Source of the DNA: Kiritimatiellia bacterium
Lineage (GTDB): Bacteria; Verrucomicrobiota; Kiritimatiellia; RFP12; DVOR01
Assembly: GCA_017457555.1 (NCBI GenBank)
Contig: JAFTHG010000285.1
Location: 1 to 12,444, forward strand
Reading direction: 5' to 3'
Length of the DNA stretch: 12,444 nt
This document shows positions 1-5,389 of the stretch, piece after piece; the stretch's first letter is position 1; the number at the start of each line of letters is the position of its first letter. The notes under the pieces are model-generated. The model searched no databases, had not been told where the DNA came from, and saw only the letters and a program-made list of their open reading frames with translations. The position numbers and the translations under genes are program-made.

Positions 1-1
1 A

Positions 2-193
2 TTGAAACTACAGCAGTCACAACTTGAGAATCAAGCATTAACGCAAACAATTAAAGACCTTAAACAAAAGAACCGTTCGTTAACACAAACGGTTGAAATG
101 CTAACGAAGAGGAGTCGTTCACTTTCGTTAGGTTTAATTGCGATTGTAATCCTCTTCTTTGTTTTAATCCTTGGGGGTATTGTTTATCATTAA
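2..193 (+). CDS. Small coiled-coil protein with C-terminal membrane helix (5' end outside window)
   Basis: The frame is open at the left edge, so the true start lies upstream; the TTG at position 2 may be an internal leucine codon. The visible 63 residues begin with a Gln/Leu/Lys-rich stretch (about 1-38) with spaced hydrophobic positions typical of a coiled coil. A strongly hydrophobic segment follows at about 42-61, running from SLGLIAIVIL to GGIVYH, and the frame ends just after it. It therefore looks like a tail-anchored membrane protein with a cytoplasmic coiled coil. It lies 64 bp upstream of the GTPase gene on the same strand, and that protein has the same coiled coil plus tail-anchor layout, so the two may pair in the membrane. 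The same frame stays open for 23 codons past this stop (see 194-265), so the TAA at 191-193 may be premature. I do not recognise a family and assign no function. Confidence 0.6.
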   Translation: MKLQQSQLENQALTQTIKDLKQKNRSLTQTVEMLTKRSRSLSLGLIAIVILFFVLILGGIVYH

Positions 194-265
194 ACGCCGT
201 TACTCACGCAACCTGAAACGATGGAAGTGTTAGAACCAGAATTACAGGAGTTTGTTGATGAGTAA
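194..265 (+). other. In-frame continuation of the upstream frame past its TAA, overlapping the GTPase start
   Basis: After the TAA at 191-193 the same frame continues without another stop for 23 codons, reading TPLLTQPETM then EVLEPELQEFVDE, to a TAA at 263-265. The composition (Pro/Glu/Leu-rich, acidic end) looks like a normal tail following a membrane helix. The second stop overlaps the GTPase start in the arrangement ATGAGTAA (258-265), a classic translational-coupling overlap. This suggests the ancestral gene ended at 265 and the TAA at 191 is a nonsense change (CAA to TAA is one step), a readthrough site or a sequencing error. An open run of 23 codons can also arise by chance. Confidence 0.4.
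247..250 (+). promoter_or_regulatory. Ribosome binding site fixing the GTPase start
   Basis: GGAG sits 7 nt before the ATG at 258. The in-frame TTG codons at 252 and 255 are too close to it, so ATG 258 is the preferred start. Confidence 0.65.
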
Positions 266-1508
266 GATTCTCTTTTTAGGCCACGAAGGGTCTGGTAAAA
301 CCGTTCTAATGACCATGCTTAGCCGTTATTTTGAGACGGCAGGAGATGGACGCTGGGGTTTAGACCCTCAGACCGAAGCTGCGTTTGCCTTTATGGAGCA
401 AGCGCCAGCAAAGATTGCAGCGGGCAAATGGCCACAACAGACCACTGTAGATAAAATTATAACCTATCGATGGGAATTGCAATACGCAGGAGAATGCTAT
501 ACCACCTTAGAAATGCTTGAGTATCCAGGCGAAGTCTTTCGTCACCTCTTTGATGAAGCGGCATCAAATAAAACGCGTTATCAAGAAGAATGCGCTATTT
601 TGAGTTCCGCAATTCATGAAGCGAACTCAATTTTTCTTCTGATTAACTTAGATGATTTAAACGACACTTCTGAAAATCGAAAGAATGTACAAACCATTTG
701 GCAACTGTGCCAAGCGGTAAAATACTTATCAAGTCTTAGCACGCGACCGCAAATAACGTTGGTTTTAACCCAGATTGATCGTTATTGTGATGATCCCGAA
801 AGTGTTAACCCCACTAATCTATTGTTGAGTAAGAATAGCCTCTTTCTTAAACGAGGTTTTCAGAATTACAATATCATTGCCATTTCTGCTGTAGGTAAGA
901 CAATTAAAGATGAACATGGTCAAGATATTCCAGACATCAAAAATACTCACCCTTACGGATTATCAAGACTGATTTACAATTGCTTACAAGGGTCACCTGT
1001 TGAAGAAGAAATCAATCAGTTGATTGAAGCATATACACTCATTGATTGGGAAATAAACAAGTCTAAGACAACCTCTTCAGCTTGCACTGCATCAATTAAA
1101 GTTCTCAATGCGCAATCACAAATCCTTATAGTTCTTCTAAAAAAGTATGGCTACTTATTAGAAGACAAGATTTGTTTAAATGCAGAAAAAAACTTGCGTT
1201 TAGTAAATGACGCAATACAATCCTTGAAAAAACTTCATCAAGAGTTTTTTAAACAAGAGGTAGAGGCGCGCAGACGTCAAGAAGAAGAACGTAAGCGCAA
1301 AGCGGAAGAAGAACGCAAGCGTCAAGCAGAGGAGGCCGAGGCTGAACGTAAGCGTCAAGACGAAGCTGAACGTAGAAGGCAATTTTGGGCCGAGGTTGAA
1401 CGTAAAAGGCAAGAAGAAACTAGGAAGTTTCGTAGAGCACGCATTTGTGCGTGGATTTCTTTCATAGTGTTGACTATAACAATCATTCTTGTTTATATTT
1501 TAGCGTAA
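258..1508 (+). CDS. P-loop GTPase-like protein with charged coiled coil and C-terminal membrane anchor
   Basis: Of 416 residues, about 1-260 form a P-loop NTPase domain. It has a Walker A motif GHEGSGKT at 8-15 right at the N terminus. EYPGE at 88-92 lies where TRAFAC GTPases carry a DxPGE-like switch II/Walker B. TQID at 171-174 resembles the guanine-specificity motif (N/T)KxD, and ISAVGK at 209-214 resembles G5. The overall look is of the divergent TRAFAC (double-GTPase type) proteins described in predicted bacterial conflict systems; that assignment is by eye. Residues 335-395 are a highly charged Arg/Glu/Lys helix (repeated ERKRQ-type units), almost certainly a long coiled coil. A single membrane helix at about 396-415 ends the protein, which should leave the GTPase in the cytoplasm, tail-anchored to the inner membrane. 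Eleven bp separate its stop from the Sel1 gene, which implies one operon. The substrate and partner are unknown. The non-canonical acidic residue in the switch motif could mean weak or altered hydrolysis. Confidence 0.75.
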   Translation: MSKILFLGHEGSGKTVLMTMLSRYFETAGDGRWGLDPQTEAAFAFMEQAPAKIAAGKWPQQTTVDKIITYRWELQYAGECYTTLEMLEYPGEVFRHLFDEAASNKTRYQEECAILSSAIHEANSIFLLINLDDLNDTSENRKNVQTIWQLCQAVKYLSSLSTRPQITLVLTQIDRYCDDPESVNPTNLLLSKNSLFLKRGFQNYNIIAISAVGKTIKDEHGQDIPDIKNTHPYGLSRLIYNCLQGSPVEEEINQLIEAYTLIDWEINKSKTTSSACTASIKVLNAQSQILIVLLKKYGYLLEDKICLNAEKNLRLVNDAIQSLKKLHQEFFKQEVEARRRQEEERKRKAEEERKRQAEEAEAERKRQDEAERRRQFWAEVERKRQEETRKFRRARICAWISFIVLTITIILVYILA

Positions 1509-1519
1509 GGAGACTAAAG

Positions 1520-3136
1520 ATGGAAATTATTTTTTATTTTGCCTTTGCAATTCTTGGGATACTTCTTGTCAGTCTTAGCGTTGGGGCGATACGCGTTAAG
1601 AATTATTGGCCTACAGTCATTTTCATTGGGTTGACATTGTTTTTCATTGTTATTGGTTTTCCGATTCTACGAAATCAACGTATTAATCAATGGATTAAAG
1701 GTGATTGTTATGACGACAAGCCAATGAAATACTATACAGTCGCCATCGCTAGAAATAATCCGAGAGCAATGTTTCGATTAGCAGAACGCTATCGTATTAA
1801 AGGAAAATACAACCTTGCAGATAAATGGTATCTTAAAGCTGCAGAAAATAACGACGGTCTTGCTCAATTATATCTTGCCAAAAACTTTAAAAGCGACTCT
1901 AAATACGAAGAAGCAATTAAATGGTATTCAAAAGCGATTGAAAATGGTGTTAATGAGCAATCCTCTCTTGCTTTCTGTCAATATAAAATGGGAGAAAAGT
2001 ATGAAAAAGGGGCGGGCGTTCAGCAGTCATACACTGAAGCCGTCAAGTGGTATCGTAAGGCGATTGAATCTGGGTCTACAGGAGCATTAACGGCCCTCGC
2101 ATTATGTTATGAAATGGGTAGAGGTGTTCGGCAATCCACAGCGGAAGCCGTAAAGTTGTACAATCGAGCCCACGAAAAGTCCAAAAAAAATTGGAGTTAT
2201 ACACCTCCTATGCCAGCTATTGCAGAAACGCAGTATCAACTTGCTATTGCGATATCCAATCAAAATGCCACATCAGAAGATTGGAAATGGGCAGTAGCGT
2301 TATATCGAGAAGCTATGAATAAGGGGCATTTACAAGCTCAAGAGCGTCTTGCATGGTGTTATGAAAACGGGAAAGGAATAGCCCAGAGTGATGATCAAGC
2401 GGCTGAGTTATATTTTAAAGTGCTCCAACAGAACATTAATGCCACTCCAACGTCTGCAGAAGTAAAATATCGCATAGCACTGAAATACGACGAGTTAAAG
2501 TCATATACAGGTGCGGCCACATGGTACCGAAAAGCCGCTGAACAAGGTCATGCTGGTGCCCAAAATAACCTTGGAACCCAATATGCAAATGGTCAAGGCG
2601 TCGCCCAATCATGGCACGAGGCTGTCAAATGGTATCGAAAAGCCGCAGAACAAGGATATATGTGGGCTCAATGTAATTTAGGATGGAGGTATTTTTATGG
2701 GCAAGGAGTTTCGCAATCTTACGACGGGGCAATTCGATGGTTCAAGGAGTCTGCGAAACAAAATCACAAATGGGCATATATGGCCCTTGGGTATTGCTAT
2801 AAAGAAGGAAAAGGCGTTGAGCAAAATGATTTCAACGCCATTGAATATTATGAAGAAGCGGCAGCTCAAGATGTCGTTAAAGCGATGCTTGAACTTGGAA
2901 AACTTTATGAGAAAGGTTGGCATCGGGGATACTGGCAAAAAGCTGTTAAATGGTATTGTGAGGCAGCGGAAAAGGGGGATCAAGAAGCGCAATATTGGAT
3001 GGGCATTTATTTTGACAGAGGGCATGGAAGTGGTTTACATAACCACTCATTAGGAGATGCACTTAAATGGTATCGAAAGGCTGCTGAACAAGGGCATTCA
3101 GGTGCAAAACAACGACTTCAAGAATTAGGGGAATAA
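1520..3136 (+). CDS. Membrane-anchored Sel1-repeat (TPR-like) protein
   Basis: 538 residues from ATG 1520, chosen because AAGGAG (1507-1512) lies 7 nt upstream; starting further upstream in frame would push the gene deep into the GTPase gene. Two hydrophobic helices (about 3-24 and 31-50) form an N-terminal hairpin anchor. From about residue 80 to the end there are roughly a dozen Sel1-like repeats of about 36 residues with the usual signature (A..LG..Y..G.GV.QS...A..WYRKAAEQG). Sel1 repeats fold as alpha-alpha superhelices that act as protein-protein scaffolds. Which side of the membrane the repeats face is ambiguous: basic residues flank both helices. If the repeats are cytoplasmic, they would sit beside the tail-anchored GTPase, and a scaffold or sensor role is a reasonable inference. 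Several repeats are nearly identical at DNA level (around 2522, 2631 and 3068), suggesting recent duplication or exchange. I see no catalytic domain. Confidence 0.85.
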   Translation: MEIIFYFAFAILGILLVSLSVGAIRVKNYWPTVIFIGLTLFFIVIGFPILRNQRINQWIKGDCYDDKPMKYYTVAIARNNPRAMFRLAERYRIKGKYNLADKWYLKAAENNDGLAQLYLAKNFKSDSKYEEAIKWYSKAIENGVNEQSSLAFCQYKMGEKYEKGAGVQQSYTEAVKWYRKAIESGSTGALTALALCYEMGRGVRQSTAEAVKLYNRAHEKSKKNWSYTPPMPAIAETQYQLAIAISNQNATSEDWKWAVALYREAMNKGHLQAQERLAWCYENGKGIAQSDDQAAELYFKVLQQNINATPTSAEVKYRIALKYDELKSYTGAATWYRKAAEQGHAGAQNNLGTQYANGQGVAQSWHEAVKWYRKAAEQGYMWAQCNLGWRYFYGQGVSQSYDGAIRWFKESAKQNHKWAYMALGYCYKEGKGVEQNDFNAIEYYEEAAAQDVVKAMLELGKLYEKGWHRGYWQKAVKWYCEAAEKGDQEAQYWMGIYFDRGHGSGLHNHSLGDALKWYRKAAEQGHSGAKQRLQELGE

Positions 3137-3138
3137 CT

Positions 3139-3279
3139 CAAATTGTTGTAACCCACGACTTACATGCGACACGGATGGCGGATCGAGTTTTTCTCTTTAA
3201 TCGAGTTTTGATTGAAGAAGTGGAAGGTTCGGGAGCTATGCGTGAGGCGCAGATTTTAGCGTTGTTGCGGAATGAATGA
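3139..3279 (+). pseudogene. C-terminal remnant of an ABC-transporter ATPase
   Basis: With no start codon, a frame beginning 3 nt after the Sel1 stop reads QIVVTHDLHATRMADRVFLF and continues NRVLIEEVEG to a TGA at 3277-3279 (46 codons). VTHDL is the H-loop (switch histidine) of ABC ATPases. ADRV followed by a hydrophobic patch and a short acidic tail is the normal C-terminal end of such proteins, most like metal-ion importers (Zn/Mn type). Walker A, signature and Walker B are absent, and upstream is a different gene in another frame. The fragment is therefore a truncated leftover, best explained by insertion of, or recombination with, the GTPase-Sel1 cassette. The resemblance may extend a few codons into the Sel1 stop (ATA ACT at 3133-3138). 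The subfamily assignment is tentative. Confidence 0.65.
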
Positions 3280-3283
3280 AGCG

Positions 3284-3321
3284 AATGATGAATTGTAAAT
3301 GATGAATTAGGAATGATGATG
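3284..3321 (+). repeat. Short AT-rich direct repeat, 14-bp period
   Basis: AATGATGAATT occurs at 3284-3294 and 3298-3308, and a partial copy AATGATGATG at 3312-3321, each offset by 14 bp. It lies just downstream of the ABC remnant and is non-coding. The following stretch (3322-3461) contains no gene or site that I can recognise. Confidence 0.5.
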
Positions 3322-3461
3322 TGTCGGTGGCGTAGTGGGTTGCGCTCTCTTGCAGTGGCAGGTGGGATTATTTCCAAAAGTTTGTGGTGGGTTGAGATGG
3401 ACTTTGACCTTGGCCACTGGACTCTTCTTTTGACGGGAAAGCGATGGTTGACAAGTTAAAA

Positions 3462-3580
3462 GTCCCTTGAAAAAGTTGATGAATTTCCAAAAACTCCCTT
3501 GAAAAAGTTGTAGATTTCGCAAAAAGTCGTTGGAAAAAGTTGTAGATTTTCAAAAAAGTCCCTTGAAAAAGTTGTAAATG
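3462..3580 (+). repeat. Tandem array with strict 32-bp period (three full copies and a partial fourth)
   Basis: The core CCCTTGAAAAAGTTG occurs at 3464-3478, 3496-3510 and 3560-3574, with a two-substitution copy (CGTTGGAAAAAGTTG) at 3528-3542. All are exactly 32 bp apart. The rest of each unit (roughly TAGATTTCNCAAAAAAGT) is also conserved, so there are no variable spacers and this is not a CRISPR array. The frames through it contain stop codons, so it is not coding. Each core contains TTGAAA or TTGGAA, a -35-like hexamer. The array ends at the promoter of the DUF4143-type ATPase gene, which makes iteron-like protein binding or repeated -35 elements plausible. Confidence 0.85.
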
Positions 3581-3591
3581 AGGTCTATACT
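3563..3591 (+). promoter_or_regulatory. Sigma-70-type promoter for the ATPase gene, built on the last repeat copy
   Basis: TTGAAA (3563-3568) and TATACT (3586-3591) are separated by exactly 17 bp, and each matches consensus at 5 of 6 positions. Transcription should start near 3598, about 20 nt before the ATG at 3617. The -35 hexamer is part of repeat copy 4. The earlier copies have the hexamer but no matching -10 at the right distance. Confidence 0.7.
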
Positions 3592-3602
3592 ATGGATGTA
3601 TT

Positions 3603-3607
3603 GAGGA
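3603..3607 (+). promoter_or_regulatory. Ribosome binding site deciding the ATPase start
   Basis: GAGGA ends directly before the ATG at 3608, leaving no spacing for that codon. It is 9 nt from the in-frame ATG at 3617, which also gives the usual family N terminus (MILRRKIEDRL). The start at 3617 is therefore preferred. Confidence 0.55.
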
Positions 3608-3616
3608 ATGAATTGT

Positions 3617-4972
3617 ATGATTTTAAGGCGAAAAATAGAAGATCGATTGTTGGAGTGGAAGAATACTCCAAATAGAAAACCTTTGATTATCAAGGGGTGC
3701 CGTCAGTGTGGAAAGACGTTTTCAGTTCGCCAATTTGCCGAGCAACATTATAAGCACGTGGTGTATCTCAATTTTTTTGAGAATCCACAATATGCTTCGG
3801 TTTTCTCGGGAAGTTTAGAGGTTAATCAAATCGTCTTAATGTTATCAGCATTATTGGGTAAAGCTGCAACATTTGTACCACAACAGACGATTTTAATTTT
3901 AGATGAAATTCAAGAATGTCCAGAAGCTCGAACGGCTTTAAAATTCTTTCACATCGATGGCCGATTTGATGTTATTGCAACGGGTTCTTTGTTGGGCGTA
4001 AAGGGATACGGTCGTGAGCCGAAGTCAATTCCCGTTGGGTCAGAGACGGTGATTGATATGTATGCCCTCGATTTTGAAGAGTTTTTGTGGGCGAATGAGA
4101 TTGATGATTCCGATATAACCGTCTTAGAGAGACATCTAGAAACAGAAACCGAGGTGCCTGCTGCGCTTCATCATCGGCTTCGGGAATTGGTTCTACTGTA
4201 TACGGCAGTGGGAGGAATGCCTGAAGTGGTGAAGACCTTGGTAGAAACAAAAAATCTTGAAAAGACACTGCAGGTTCAACGTGATTTAATCCGCTCCTAT
4301 GAAGATGACATGGTTAAACATGCAAACCGAGAGGACAAATCAAAGATTCGGGATTGCTTCTTATCAATTCCTAAACAATTGAGTAAGGAAAATAAAAAGT
4401 TCCAATACTCTGTGGTCAAGAAGGGGGCTTCCGCATCTCAATATTTAGGAAGTTTGCAATGGATTGAAGACGCAGGTATCATTACGCGATGCTATAATTT
4501 ACTGACCCCCGAATTGCCTCTAGCTGGTAATGCGAATGAAAATGTATTCAAAGTCTATCTGCGTGACTGTGGACTGCTTGTGAGTATGTTAGAGGATGAA
4601 ACGCAGTTTGATATCTTACAAGGAAATTTACAAAGCTATAAGGGCGCCATTTTTGAGAACTTGGTAGCAGACATCTTTGGAAAAATGGGACGAAAATTGT
4701 ACTATTTTCATAAAGAATCAGGTCTTGAGGTTGATTTTGTAATTCGTTACAAAGGCGAATGTACTCTGGTTGAGGTCAAAGCGAAGACTGGAAATGCGAA
4801 AAGCATGAAGACAATTCTAAAGCATCCAGAAAAATACCACATTACGCAAGGCATCAAATTAGGTGATTACAATATTGGACGCTCCGAAGGAGGCATTTTA
4901 ACTCTCCCTGTTTATATGGCGTTTTTACTTCGCCCCCATAATGCTTCAAGCGGCGGAAACACACAATCGTGA
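3617..4972 (+). CDS. AAA_14/DUF4143-family ATP-binding protein
   Basis: 451 residues from ATG 3617, normal for this family (about 400-450). The N-terminal ATPase has Walker A GCRQCGKT at 27-34, Walker B LILDEIQ at about 93-99 and a sensor-like ATGSLLG at about 121-127. This is the usual layout of the AAA_14 domain. The C-terminal half (about 200-430) is the DUF4143 region. Near its end SGLEVDFVI (about 366-375) and LVEVKAK (about 384-390) supply the D...ExK pattern of a PD-(D/E)XK nuclease-like fold. Members are very common, often multicopy in a genome, and their cellular role is not established; links to defence or mobile DNA are inferential. The gene stands alone, with its own promoter and the 32-bp array upstream, and no obvious intrinsic terminator downstream. 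It is intact, with no frameshift. An alternative start is ATG 3608. Confidence 0.85.
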   Translation: MILRRKIEDRLLEWKNTPNRKPLIIKGCRQCGKTFSVRQFAEQHYKHVVYLNFFENPQYASVFSGSLEVNQIVLMLSALLGKAATFVPQQTILILDEIQECPEARTALKFFHIDGRFDVIATGSLLGVKGYGREPKSIPVGSETVIDMYALDFEEFLWANEIDDSDITVLERHLETETEVPAALHHRLRELVLLYTAVGGMPEVVKTLVETKNLEKTLQVQRDLIRSYEDDMVKHANREDKSKIRDCFLSIPKQLSKENKKFQYSVVKKGASASQYLGSLQWIEDAGIITRCYNLLTPELPLAGNANENVFKVYLRDCGLLVSMLEDETQFDILQGNLQSYKGAIFENLVADIFGKMGRKLYYFHKESGLEVDFVIRYKGECTLVEVKAKTGNAKSMKTILKHPEKYHITQGIKLGDYNIGRSEGGILTLPVYMAFLLRPHNASSGGNTQS

Positions 4973-5296
4973 GTCGCGTGTTAACTGCGCAGTATTATCC
5001 TCGTACGCTCTGTTATGTTGAGGGGTAAGCTCCGGCGCCTTGACCGCATTGCCCTAATCAGCACACGCTCCCTCTCCAACCCGATTAACAAAAAGCGCAG
5101 CTTGAAAAGTGCCAAAAATTACAACAAGCGCAGGTGTTTGAGGTTTTGGGAGCTAACATTGTGCGACAGTTGCGTCCCGACAGTCGCATTCTAAACCGCA
5201 CAGTTTTCTGGGTATAACCTCCTGAATCGGTCAGGTTTAGCGTAAAAGCGTGTTCAATTCGGCACAGTTGCCCCCGTTTATGCACCAATTACAGAG

Positions 5297-5338
5297 AAAA
5301 TAATTCTTGCAGAATGAAAACGAATGCGTTATTATTTT
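5297..5338. promoter_or_regulatory. Inverted repeat spanning the putative receptor promoter (candidate operator)
   Basis: AAAATAAT (5297-5304) and ATTATTTT (5331-5338) are perfect 8-bp inverted copies 26 bp apart. The right arm overlaps the proposed -10. AT-rich dyads at TonB-receptor promoters are often metal-regulator sites, but this spacing is not a classic Fur box, so the role is only suggested. An AT-rich inverted pair can arise by chance. Confidence 0.3.
5307..5335 (+). promoter_or_regulatory. Possible promoter of the TonB-dependent receptor gene
   Basis: TTGCAG (5307-5312) is a weak -35. TATTAT (5330-5335) is a good -10 (5 of 6) with a 17-bp spacer. Transcription would start near 5342, leaving about 48 nt before the ATG at 5390. 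A weak -35 with a good -10 would fit an activated or repressed promoter. Confidence 0.4.
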
Positions 5339-5389
5339 AGCAATTACTGAAATAAACAGTTTGTTTCCGTTACCAATAGGAGCTCTTTT

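Larger units (their letters stand above)
4973..5389. other. Intergenic stretch without a clear gene
   Basis: About 417 bp. It contains an orphan frame without a start at 5089-5217 that looks somewhat coding (it includes QVFEVLGANIVRQLRPDSRI) but matches no family I recognise. It also has a small hairpin at about 5216-5238 (AAC and CTGA pairing with TCAG and GTT across a 3-nt bulge; no T-run follows) and the AT-rich promoter region of the receptor gene at 5297-5338. I saw no tRNA, no cobalamin-riboswitch motif and no terminator for the ATPase gene. Confidence 0.5.

Noticed and set aside
1445..1519. Longer in-frame start for the Sel1 protein inside the GTPase gene
   Set aside because: It would overlap the GTPase membrane-helix codons by about 64 bp. 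ATG 1520 has an ideal AAGGAG site and begins exactly at the membrane helix.
3138..3553. Overlapping minus-strand open frames across the junction region
   Set aside because: They read through the short repeats and the 32-bp array antisense, have low-complexity compositions and no ribosome binding sites.
3462..3580. 32-bp array as a CRISPR
   Set aside because: The whole 32-bp unit is conserved end to end with no variable spacers, and no cas genes are nearby.
4984..4993. Perfect palindrome ACTGCGCAGT
   Set aside because: A 10-bp palindrome is expected several times by chance in 12 kb and nothing around it supports a site.
5085..5288. Minus-strand frame of 67 codons before the receptor gene
   Set aside because: It starts with TTG without a ribosome binding site, is Cys/Arg-rich, lies opposite a better coding-like plus frame, and matches no family I know.
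4973..5389. Cobalamin or other riboswitch upstream of the TonB receptor
   Set aside because: I could not find the conserved B12-box or other recognisable aptamer motifs. The leader from the proposed promoter is only about 48 nt.
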